Below are positions 10,301 through 16,995 of a stretch of DNA of 59,754 bases, piece after piece; within the stretch, counting starts at the first letter, position 1, and each line of letters opens with the position of its first letter. Location of the stretch: contig JAKAXL010000015.1 of the NCBI GenBank assembly GCA_021816585.1, positions 1-59,754 on the forward strand, in the 5' to 3' direction. Under the pieces are notes generated by a model. That model was given only the letters and a program-made list of their open reading frames with translations. It made no database searches and was not told where the DNA came from. Position numbers and translations under genes: made by a program. Source of the stretch: Pseudomonadota bacterium. GTDB lineage: Bacteria; Pseudomonadota; Gammaproteobacteria; Burkholderiales; Burkholderiaceae_C.

Positions 10301-11796
10301 AACGCGCCCGGATAGCGCACCATGACCACCCCCGCCACCGCATTGTCGAGCAGGCTCGCGTGCTGCTGCTGCAGCTGCGCCTGGCTGCGCAGCAGGTCGA
10401 GGCGGTCGAGTCCGCTGGACACGTCGTCGGCCAGTTCGCGCATCGTGCGCTGCAGTTCGGGATCGAAGGCGTCGGCGTGGCTGCCGTACAGGTGCAGCAC
10501 GGCCCACACCTGCCCGCCGCGGCGCAGCGGCAGGCTGGCCGAGGCGTTCAGCCCGAAGCGCTGCCGCTCCTCGGTGCAGGCGGCAGCGTCGCGCGCATCG
10601 CGACGCGCCGCGCTGAACACCGCGCGCCCCTCGTGCCAGGCGAGGAACTCGGCGCTGCGCTGCTGCGCAACCTGCTGTCCGACGCCGGCCGCGATGCCCT
10701 CCAGGTACGCGGCGGCCGGCCCGGCGTGCGCCAGCACTTCCATGCTTCCATGCTCGCCGGGGCGGCCGATCCAGGCCAGGCTGACCGCCGGATCGAGCAC
10801 GGCCAGGTCGCAGATCGCCTGCAGCAGCTCCTGCACGTCGGCCGCCTTCACGATCGCCCGGTTGACCTGGGCGCGCATGGCGTTGAAGCGCGCCAGTTGC
10901 GCGCTTTGCTCGAGCAGTCGCTCGCGCCCGCGCAGCAGTCGCGCGATGATGAGCGCGGCGAGGATGAACAGCGCCAGCACCGCACCGCGCGCGGCCAGGC
11001 GCCATGCCAATCCCTGCCGATACACCGCCCACACCTGCGACGGCGACCATGCGGTCTCGACGGCCAGCGGAAGCCCGTCGATGACCTGCTCCACGCCGGC
11101 GCCGGCGCCGGCGCCGCCACGCGGTGCCGCGACACCCGCTCCGGGCACGGCGCCGATCAGGCGGCCGTCGCGCAGATCCCGCACGGCGACGGCCCAGCGG
11201 CTCGCGTGCGGCATCGCGAGCAGCGCATCGAGCCGGTAGGGGGACCCGATGAAATACAGCGTGTGCCCCGCCGCGTCGCGCATGCGGTAGCGCATGGCCA
11301 GGATGCTCGCGCCATAGCGCGGCGTGAAGGCCGCGCGTCCGAGCAGGTCGTCGGGGTGGCCGGGCAGCGACGTGAACTCGCGCTCGCCGAAGATCGGCTT
11401 CGCCGATTGCGGCATGCTCGACCACTCGATGCGCGAGCCGGCGACCGACAGCAGGTTCAGCGCGAACAGTTCCGAGTGCTGCGCGGCGAAGCGCTCGAGC
11501 AGGCGGCGACTTCGCGGCCCGAGCTGCGCCGGATCGCGCGCGCCGATGATGTCGCGCGCGGCGAACTCGAGCTGCTGGAACTGCTGCATCAGGCGCAGCT
11601 GGATCAGTTGTCCCTCGGCCAGCGCGGCGCGGCGCGCCTGCCGCGCCACCTGCGCGCGCGCGTCGCGGAAGTCCGCGCGCTCCTGGTTCAGCGCCCACAG
11701 CGCGACCAGCAGCGCGGGCACCCACAGCAGGCCGCGCAGCAGGGATCCGCGCAGCGAGGCCTTCATCGCCCGGCGCATGCCCCGGCGGCGCGGCAC
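7369..11796 (-). CDS. Membrane-bound GAF-PAS-GGDEF-globin-GAF-EAL signalling protein
   Basis: A large cyclic-di-GMP enzyme. Order of parts: transmembrane helix (about 20-37), periplasmic region, second helix (about 268-288), GAF (about 310-465), PAS (about 480-595), GGDEF (RLGGDEF near 682-687, with RSTD before it as a product-inhibition site), a globin-coupled sensor domain (about 795-925; likely proximal histidine H879 in GAVHALVGV), a second GAF (about 960-1115), and EAL (VEALARLVSPDG, then DDLGSGFSSL). Both catalytic motifs are intact, so synthesis and breakdown are both possible. The start is GTG 11796; ATGs at 11778 and 11766 are alternatives. The gene inside the transposon at 17.0-20.4 kb has the same GGDEF-globin-GAF-EAL core. 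Confidence 0.9.
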   Translation of the reverse strand: MPRRRGMRRAMKASLRGSLLRGLLWVPALLVALWALNQERADFRDARAQVARQARRAALAEGQLIQLRLMQQFQQLEFAARDIIGARDPAQLGPRSRRLLERFAAQHSELFALNLLSVAGSRIEWSSMPQSAKPIFGEREFTSLPGHPDDLLGRAAFTPRYGASILAMRYRMRDAAGHTLYFIGSPYRLDALLAMPHASRWAVAVRDLRDGRLIGAVPGAGVAAPRGGAGAGAGVEQVIDGLPLAVETAWSPSQVWAVYRQGLAWRLAARGAVLALFILAALIIARLLRGRERLLEQSAQLARFNAMRAQVNRAIVKAADVQELLQAICDLAVLDPAVSLAWIGRPGEHGSMEVLAHAGPAAAYLEGIAAGVGQQVAQQRSAEFLAWHEGRAVFSAARRDARDAAACTEERQRFGLNASASLPLRRGGQVWAVLHLYGSHADAFDPELQRTMRELADDVSSGLDRLDLLRSQAQLQQQHASLLDNAVAGVVMVRYPGALIVEANAAVARIFGVRDLRGALGKAVAEAAPTLNQPAMISATREVLGRGGVTLEALDIVREDGRPACVTLSGQRMPRDAEGATDVVWTIVDVTERQQLMQQMERLSQVDPLTGLPNRRALEFNLERAVAQAQRAGAAIAVGLIDLDDFKPVNDRWGHEVGDALLQQLGERLRALSRSTDMIARLGGDEFVLVIEDLELDYAQEQLEFILERLHQAVETPFDLGAGRLASVGMSMGLAVAPDDGASAEALLRLADAAMYRIKSRKATRAHWWARAGSAQQAQSGQESADALPEPPFDPFASDAQRLLTRVEPLFERAEREFVENFYAELAQRPDLAVILSALGPERLEGLKSSQARHLRFLLEPATSAANIQVRARHLGAVHALVGVAPSWLSASMQLYRDLLHWHLDATELAARDRHRLQRVLDARVQIDLQAQLDTMLEVQNTYNAYLARPLPRNGQGWIEVVREKLRALGTLPGIQSCALMRPDGQGMFALQACDGPQAEEMAGVLSAPGMRPSLDSGSPTGMGLAALAWRTETVMTARSYESQPGLQPWEQAARRMGVRSMAAIPLLRGGQTDAVLVIYGAYPNQFDTEQGRTFLTAVQNRWNLIDDLLRRRQPLLDQHEAARYREWLYADGLAMFVQPVVDLRAGGVAKVEALARLVSPDGRVVPPDVFLPALRDADLDALFRIGLAQSLHWLTRWREHGIEVDVSLNLPPSTMLHPECAQWIEQALRDSRVPARHLVLELLESQEVDEARRDQAVATLGRLGVRLAIDDLGSGFSSLKRLASMPFDIIKVDRAILLDIERDPIKALSLVRTVAQIGRDFEKEVVIEGVESTAIAEAASVLGVGYGQGFGIARPMPARDFGAWVAQRGAAQACAAPQRLDTALGALAFHWLYMHELQPHRDTSLQQCPLGGYLRRVGLEAREAMAWHAAVHESADADERKAASHRLSAWLIERVRKRPAAHPAESQDLQSDPA

Positions 11797-12028
11797 GCGG
11801 GCGTGCGGCGGCGGCGCTCATGGAGGGGGTCGCGGGTTCGCGGCGGCATGACGGTCGGGTTCGCGGGTCGGGTCGAGGGCACGGCGCGCATGCGGTGAAC
11901 ACAGCGCGGCGGGCTGATATGTCCCGAGTTGTATAGGAAAGCGCCGGGCTTGGGGACGCAAGCCGCGAAAAAATGCAGCCGGCCGTGACATATCTCACAG
12001 GCCGACGCGCAGGCCCGCGGGGCGCGGG

Positions 12029-12838
12029 CTACTCGAAGCGTTCGTGCAGCCCGACGTAGAAGCCGCCGGGGAGCAGCCCGAGGATGAACGGGGAGCGCAT
12101 GGCATGCGCGAAGTAGCCGCTGGCCACGCCGACCGCGGCGCCGGCCATGGTGTCGGTCAACCAGTGCCCGTGGGCCTTCATGCGCGCCGCCATGTCGAAC
12201 ACCGGCAGCGCGGCCAGCGTGTCGACCATCGGGTGGCGATCGTGGTACTCCAGGATCAGCGGGGTCACCAGCGCGGTGATCGAGGACACGTCGCCGCTGG
12301 GAAAGCTCGCGTTGTGCACGCCCTGGAACCAGCGGTCGGGGTTGGTGGTGCTCGATGGGCGCATGCGCTGGAAGGTCCACTTCAACGCCTGCGTGGAAAT
12401 GCCGGCCATCGCCGCGGCGTCCACGCTCTGCCACAGCGTGCGCCCGAAGCGCGAGCGCCCGCCCTCCCATACCGCGCCGGCCAGGGTCAGCCCGATCAGT
12501 TCCGCGGGGAAGTTCGGCGTGCGTGCGATCGACCAGATTCCCGAGGTGTCCTGCCCGATCGGGTGGTCCAGGCGATGCAGCCCGGCCACGTCGAGCACAC
12601 CCAGCGTGGCGCCCAGCAGGTAGGTGGCCACCAGCCCGCTGCCGAACGAAGGATGGGCCGGCCACAGACGCGCGGCGGGACAGGCGGCTCCCGGCGCGGA
12701 CGCGGAGGCAGCAGGTGCGGACGCGGTCGCCGCGACGATCCCCGGTGGCTGCGGGAGCGAGTCGGCGGCACAGGCTGCGGGCAGTCGAAGCAGCAGCGCG
12801 ACGACCAGACAAGGGGCCCAGCTCCTGGCACGGATCAC
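12029..12838 (-). CDS. PAP2-superfamily phosphatase-like protein
   Basis: Type-2 phosphatidic-acid-phosphatase fold, probably exported. With the GTG at 12838 (GGAG about 8 bases upstream) the protein starts with a clear signal peptide ending ...LLLRLPAACA; a TTG at 12982 or ATG at 12898 would add unlikely leaders. Motif 1 is KWTFQRMRP (K-x6-RP). Motif 2 reads PSGD, where the family has PSGH. Motif 3 is ARMKAHGHWLTD, with arginine, histidine and aspartate in register. The histidine of PSGH normally acts as the acid on the leaving group, so activity may be altered. Monocistronic; substrate unknown. Confidence 0.8.
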   Translation of the reverse strand: MIRARSWAPCLVVALLLRLPAACAADSLPQPPGIVAATASAPAASASAPGAACPAARLWPAHPSFGSGLVATYLLGATLGVLDVAGLHRLDHPIGQDTSGIWSIARTPNFPAELIGLTLAGAVWEGGRSRFGRTLWQSVDAAAMAGISTQALKWTFQRMRPSSTTNPDRWFQGVHNASFPSGDVSSITALVTPLILEYHDRHPMVDTLAALPVFDMAARMKAHGHWLTDTMAGAAVGVASGYFAHAMRSPFILGLLPGGFYVGLHERFE

Positions 12839-13129
12839 GATGGTCGGCTCCGGATGAGGGATGCGGCGAGACGGGAGCCGGCAGGGATCCCGGGCCATCG
12901 GCGCGCCGCCGTGCGAGGCGGCAGCGGCAGACCGGGCGAAGCCTAGGGCCTGCGGTCGCCCGCTGGCAACCGCTGCACACAATGCATTACAAGGCTCGAT
13001 TCACCTTACAAAGATCCTGGATTTGCGATCCGCTGGAAGGCCGCGGCGGCCCTGCCTCGATCCGCCCGTGAACGAGCGGACCGGCGCGCGTGCGCGCCCA
13101 GGTCGCGACGGCCCGCGCGCGCAGGGCCT

Positions 13130-14413
13130 ATGATCGGCACGAGCGAGCCTCCCATGATGCAGCCTTCCGACGTCCGGGCATCCTGCGAATCCGAGCGGCA
13201 ACTCGACCGCCTGCTGGCCGTGCGGGCGCTGAGCGTCGACCTGTGCCAGGGCCTCGAGCCCGAGGACCTGGTGGCGCAGAGCATGCCCGATGCCAGTCCG
13301 CTGAAATGGCACCTGGCGCACACGACCTGGTTTTTCGAGACCTTCGTGCTGCGGCCGCGGCTGCCGGATTACCGCGTGTTCGATCCCGGCTTCGCCGAAC
13401 TGTTCAATTCCTATTACGTCGGCGCCGGCCCGCGCTACCTGCGCGCCGCGCGCGGCATGCTCACGCGCCCGGCGCTGCGCACCGTGCTGCAGTACCGCTC
13501 GCATGTCGAACAGGCGCTGCGGCGCCTGTTCGAACGCGACGGTGCGAGCGACGAGATCCAGGCCATCGTCGAACTGGGAATCCACCACGAGCAGCAGCAT
13601 CAGGAGCTGATGCTGACCGACGTGCTGCACCTGTTCTCGCTGAATCCGCTGAAACCCGCCTGGCGCGATCTGCCGGCGCCGACGCGGCACGCCGCGCGCC
13701 CCTTGCACTGGCTGGAACGCCCCGGCGGCCGCGACGCCCTGGGGTACGACGGCGGCGCTTTCCACTTCGACCATGAGGCGCCGGCGCACACCGTGTGGCT
13801 GCAACCCCATGCCATCGCCGACCGGGCGGTATGCAATGCCGAGTTCGCCGATTTCGTGCGCGACGCGGGCTATCGCAACCCCCTGCTGTGGCTGTCCGAC
13901 GGCTGGGCCACCGTGCAGCGCGAGCAGTGGCGCGCCCCGTTGTACTGGAGCGAGGACGCGCAGAGCCAGTTCACGCTGGGCGGCGAGTGCGAACTCGACC
14001 CCGCCGCGCCGGCCTGCCATCTCAGCTATTTCGAGGCCGACGCCTTCGCGCGCTGGGCCGGCTGCCGCCTGCCGACGGAAGCCGAGTGGGAGTCCTTCGC
14101 ACGCGGGCAGCCCGTCGAAGGCAACCTGCTGGGCAGCGGCCTGTTCCGCCCCGCCCCTGCCGGCGACGGGCCGCAGTGCTTCGGCGACGTCTGGGAGTGG
14201 TGCGCCAGCGCCTTCCTCGCCTACCCCGGCTTCCGGCCGGCCGCCGGAGCCGTGGGCGAATACAACGGCAAGTTCATGTCGGGGCAGATGGTGCTGCGCG
14301 GAGGCTCCTGCGTGACGCCGCGCGACCATCTGCGGCCGAGCTATCGCAACTTCTTCTACCCCCACCAACGCTGGCAGTTCATGGGACTGCGCCTTGCCAG
14401 GGACCTCGGATGA
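13130..14413 (+). CDS. egtB: Ergothioneine biosynthesis sulfoxide synthase EgtB
   Basis: Iron enzyme that joins a thiol (gamma-glutamylcysteine or cysteine) to hercynine with O2 to make the sulfoxide precursor of ergothioneine. The N-terminal DinB-like half has HLAHTTWFFE and HHEQQHQEL, which supply the three-histidine iron site (His, then HxxxHxE). The C-terminal half is the formylglycine-generating-enzyme fold, with CRLPTEAEWE, FGDVWEWC and LRGGSCVTP. The length, 427 residues, is normal. An in-frame ATG at 13154 is an alternative start. The stop overlaps the egtD start by 4 bp (ATGA), so the two are an operon. Confidence 0.95.
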   Translation: MIGTSEPPMMQPSDVRASCESERQLDRLLAVRALSVDLCQGLEPEDLVAQSMPDASPLKWHLAHTTWFFETFVLRPRLPDYRVFDPGFAELFNSYYVGAGPRYLRAARGMLTRPALRTVLQYRSHVEQALRRLFERDGASDEIQAIVELGIHHEQQHQELMLTDVLHLFSLNPLKPAWRDLPAPTRHAARPLHWLERPGGRDALGYDGGAFHFDHEAPAHTVWLQPHAIADRAVCNAEFADFVRDAGYRNPLLWLSDGWATVQREQWRAPLYWSEDAQSQFTLGGECELDPAAPACHLSYFEADAFARWAGCRLPTEAEWESFARGQPVEGNLLGSGLFRPAPAGDGPQCFGDVWEWCASAFLAYPGFRPAAGAVGEYNGKFMSGQMVLRGGSCVTPRDHLRPSYRNFFYPHQRWQFMGLRLARDLG

Positions 14414-15335
14414 ACCTTTCCGCACCCACCGTCGACGCGCTGCGCAGCGCCGTGCTCGAAGGGCTGCTCGACAGCCCCAAGCGCCTGCCCAGCGCCTACT
14501 TCTACGATGCCACGGGCTCGGCGCTGTTCGAGTCGATCTGCGAACTCCCGGAGTACTACCTGACCCGCGCGGAGACCGAGATCCTGCAGCACCACGCGGC
14601 CGAGATGGCGCGGCGCATCGGCTCCGGCGCGCTGCTGGTCGAGCCCGGCTGCGGCTCCGGCGAGAAGGCCTGCCTGCTGTTGCAGCACCTGCGCGAACCC
14701 GCCGGCTTCGTGCCGATCGAGATCTCCTCCAGCGCCCTCGAAGGCGCCGAGCGCCTGGTGCGGGGACGATTCCCGCAACTGCCCGTGCATGCGCTGCGGG
14801 CCGACTTCACGGCCCGTTCGCGCTTCCCGCCGCGGCAGCGGCGGCCCGCCCGGTGTTCTTCTTTCCCGGCTCCACGCTGGGCAATTTCGACCCGGCGCAT
14901 GCGCTGACCCTGCTGCGGCGCTGGCGCGCCCTCGGCCAGGCGGCCGTGGTCGGCGTGGATCTGCGCAAGGACCCGGCCACGCTGGTCGCCGCCTACGACG
15001 ACGCGCGCGGCGTGACGGCCGCCTTCAACCGCAACCTGCTGGCGCGCATCAACCGCGAACTCGGCGCCGACTTCGACCCGCAGTCCTTCGCGCACGAAGC
15101 GATCTGGAACGAGTCCGAGGGACGCATCGAGATGCACCTGCGCAGCCGGCACGCGCAGACGGTGCGCGTGGACGGCCGGCGCCTGGAGTTCCGCGCCGGC
15201 GAGTCCATCCACACCGAGAATTCCTACAAGTACACCGTCGACGGCTTCGCCGACCTGGCGGCGCGCGCCGGCTGGCAGCTCGCCGCCCGCTGGACCGATT
15301 CGCAGGCCCGCTTCGGGGTGCAGTTGCTCGCCTGA
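14410..15335 (+). pseudogene. egtD: Histidine N-alpha-methyltransferase EgtD, interrupted by a single-base frameshift
   Basis: EgtD trimethylates histidine to hercynine using S-adenosylmethionine. The first part (from ATG 14410) reads SAYFYDATGSALFE, ELPEYYLTRAE and VEPGCGSGEKACLLL, all canonical. Near 14,810 the reading frame is lost: the expected PVFFFPGSTLGNFDP appears one frame over and continues to the stop at 15335 through YKYTVDGFADLAARAGW. One missing base within TTCACGGCCCG would restore an uninterrupted 308-residue EgtD (reading DFTGPFALP). Without it, translation in the first frame stops at 14907. Since all motifs are otherwise preserved, this is either a very young mutation or a sequence error. 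Confidence 0.88.
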
Positions 15336-15347
15336 TTCGCGGCGGAC

Positions 15348-15377
15348 TCAGCGCAGGGGCTGGCTGTCCGCATCCAC
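15348..15377 (-). other. Orphaned original 3' end of lipA
   Basis: Read on the minus strand these 30 bases are GTG GAT GCG GAC AGC CAG, then codons for PLR and a TGA. Joined to the sequence at 53145 across the transposon, and counting the duplicated TCCAC once, they complete lipA in frame, giving the tail GVDADSQPLR. The original lipA therefore ended here, 12 bp from the egtD stop, and the transposon separated the last codons from the gene. Confidence 0.85.
15373..15377. repeat. Target-site duplication, left copy (TCCAC)
   Basis: Five bases directly before the TGTCAG left terminus. They are identical to 53140-53144 directly after the right terminus. Five base pairs is the duplication length produced by Tn7-family transposition. 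Confidence 0.9.
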
Positions 15378-15467
15378 TGTCAGTGAAGCGAAGTGAATGG
15401 GACTGGAAGCCACTTTCCGGGCGAAAATTAGCGAAGTAGATGAGACAGATTAGCGAAGTCTGCGAGA
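15378..15467 (+). repeat. Left transposon end with three putative TnsB-binding sites
   Basis: Sites of the form (TT)AGCGAAGT-N-ATGRGA lie at about 15385-15402, 15428-15445 and 15450-15467 (the last ends TGCGAGA). They are spaced about 43 and 22 bp apart. This matches the Tn7 pattern of a left end with three separated sites. The assignment to TnsB is by position and analogy. Confidence 0.8.
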
Positions 15468-15790
15468 CTGGCTCGGCTTTTCCATTGCATAGCTCAGGTC
15501 AATGCCGTCGCTGCGGGAGCCGTGGATGACCTTGACCACAGCCCCCTGCGGGGCATCCATCAGACGGTTCCTGTTGCACTCGGCCGCCCGACCGTTCGGG
15601 ATCGCGGCTTGGCTGGATTGAAGTACTCACCCTTGAAATCGATCATCCTAGGCGCTTGCAAAGAGCGGTCTGAGCCGCGTGACGGCCAACCGTGATCTCT
15701 CTCTCCAGGTCAGGGCAGTGCAGGAGCGTGCGTTCCTTGTCGATCACACATTGGCGGCAAACTCGGACCACGGTTATGCTCAATAGCAGG
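15468..15790. other. Non-coding or decayed DNA next to the left end
   Basis: About 320 bp with no convincing gene. On the minus strand two short open stretches occur, one of about 36 codons that begins MDAPQGAVVKVIHGSR and ends inside the transposon end, and one that begins MIDFKGEYF. Neither matches anything I recognise. A BrnT-type toxin gene, expected before the brnA-like gene, was looked for and not found. Confidence 0.4.
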
Positions 15791-15979
15791 ATGGGCAAAA
15801 AACGCATCACCATTTATCTGGATGCGAACGTGATCGATGCTTTCCAAAAGCAGGCCGAGCAGAAGGGGCTTGGCTACCAGACCCTCATCAATGCCGCATT
15901 GCGCGAGGCCTCCAGCAAGGAGCCGTTGACGCTGGATGCGCTGCGGCGTGTGATTCGCGAGGAATTGCACGCGGCGTAG
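15791..15979 (+). CDS. BrnA/CopG-like ribbon-helix-helix antitoxin, apparently orphan
   Basis: A 62-residue protein with the pattern KRITIYLDANVIDAF, then GLGYQTLINAALREA, as in BrnA-type antitoxins: a beta strand for DNA binding followed by two helices. Such proteins repress their own promoter and neutralise a BrnT ribonuclease. No BrnT-like gene is visible upstream. The start at 15791 has GCAGG just before it; an ATG at 15776 would add five residues. It is the first gene inside the left transposon end, so it may be a leftover of a toxin-antitoxin pair. Confidence 0.6.
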   Translation: MGKKRITIYLDANVIDAFQKQAEQKGLGYQTLINAALREASSKEPLTLDALRRVIREELHAA

Positions 15980-16257
15980 GCGGCGCCAAGAGCATGAGCC
16001 GCTTCTTTGAATCAATACTAGCCCGCCGATGCTCTCGACCGTAATCTCCCGCCCGCATCGGGCGCTGTGCACTGCTACAGAATGATGCGATTCAATGCGA
16101 GGCGGCGCGCATTGCTCAAAGGCGTTGCAGATCGATTGCGTGGGTCGCCGGTGGAGAAACCTGAGGTTCGCGCGTCCTTTCCTTGGGGTGCATTGAGCCG
16201 CAGTCTCTCGCTCATTGGAGCCGACGACCTTCCCGCAGAACCCTGTCGGTGGTCACC
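15980..16257. other. Intergenic stretch, probably insertion-sequence flank
   Basis: About 280 bp without a believable gene. It lies immediately downstream of the IS256-type transposase fragment and probably holds the old right flank of that insertion sequence. I could not define a terminal inverted repeat. Confidence 0.3.
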
Positions 16258-16488
16258 TTACGCAATGGGTTTCGTGAATCGCTCGGCGTCGAGGATGGCG
16301 AATTGGTTCATGGCCTCTTTCCAGTTGTGCGCCGCGCGGCCCCGGTCGGCCGTGATGTTGCGCAGGGCGAGCCCAATCAGCTTGGCCCCTGCGTCGTCGC
16401 TGGGGAAGTGTCCGCGGGTCTTGATGATCTTGCGCAGCCGCGCGTTGATGCTATCGATCGCGTTCGTGGTGTAGTTCGTTGTGTAGAT
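16258..16488 (-). pseudogene. IS256/Mutator-family transposase, C-terminal remnant
   Basis: About 76 codons of a DDE transposase tail: NAIDSINARLRKIIKTRG, then HFPSDDAGAKLIGLALRN, then AAHNWKEAMNQFAI and the stop. In intact family members this follows some 330 further residues that contain the catalytic triad; these are absent. At the break the sequence YTTN occurs twice in a row, which suggests a local duplication at the truncation point. The fragment cannot make an active transposase. It shows that the cargo was partly built or trimmed by insertion sequences. Confidence 0.8.
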
Positions 16489-16547
16489 TGGCAGCCCGAT
16501 GCCGCATCGGGTTGTGGCGTCTATTTCTTCGGGTTCTCGGCAAGCGC

Positions 16548-16985
16548 TCAACGACGGTGCACATCGGCTTGGATGCCCGCTCGAGGCATGATCTTGAGAT
16601 AGGCGATCCAGATCCTGCTCTCGGCATCCTGGGGTCGAGTTCCCAGACGGCAGCGCAGCACCTCGTAGAGGCGTTCGCTCTCCCCGGGCGTCCCCAGATG
16701 GCGCCTCACAAAGCACGACTGATGCTCCTCCAGGGGCCTGGAGGCCAGCAAAGTGATCGCACCCTGGCCATCGTCGTTGACGATCAGTGCCCCCTGCACA
16801 TCCTTCAACGGCCCCGCCCCATGTCCGGCCCCGCGCAGTTGGACCCGCTCGGGCTTGAACTGCCCCCGGTTCTCCAGCCGCAGGTTCTCGATTTGGGCGA
16901 ACAGCTCCTGCACCCGCGGATCGTTGGGGTCGTAGTCGAACTGCTGGGACGTGGGGTCCCAGGACTTTCCGGAAGGAAAAACCAT
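16548..16985 (-). CDS. Unknown protein encoded downstream of the globin-coupled sensor
   Basis: A 145-residue soluble protein that I do not recognise. It begins VFPSGKSWDPTSQQFDYD, has a helical-looking stretch DPRVQELFAQIENLRLEN, and a glycine-rich middle. The ATG at 16985 has a perfect AAGGAGG site, located inside the end of the upstream sensor gene (10 bp between stop and start), so the two genes should be co-translated. The last 30 residues may derive from the adjoining transposase remnant, so the original C-terminus may be lost. Confidence 0.6.
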   Translation of the reverse strand: MVFPSGKSWDPTSQQFDYDPNDPRVQELFAQIENLRLENRGQFKPERVQLRGAGHGAGPLKDVQGALIVNDDGQGAITLLASRPLEEHQSCFVRRHLGTPGESERLYEVLRCRLGTRPQDAESRIWIAYLKIMPRAGIQADVHRR

Positions 16986-16995
16986 AATGGCCTCC

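Noticed and set aside
7408-11898. A 1496-codon plus-strand frame opposite the large sensor gene
   Set aside because: It is the antisense of a very G+C-rich gene, with no ribosome-binding site and a low-complexity composition; the minus-strand frame has full domain content.
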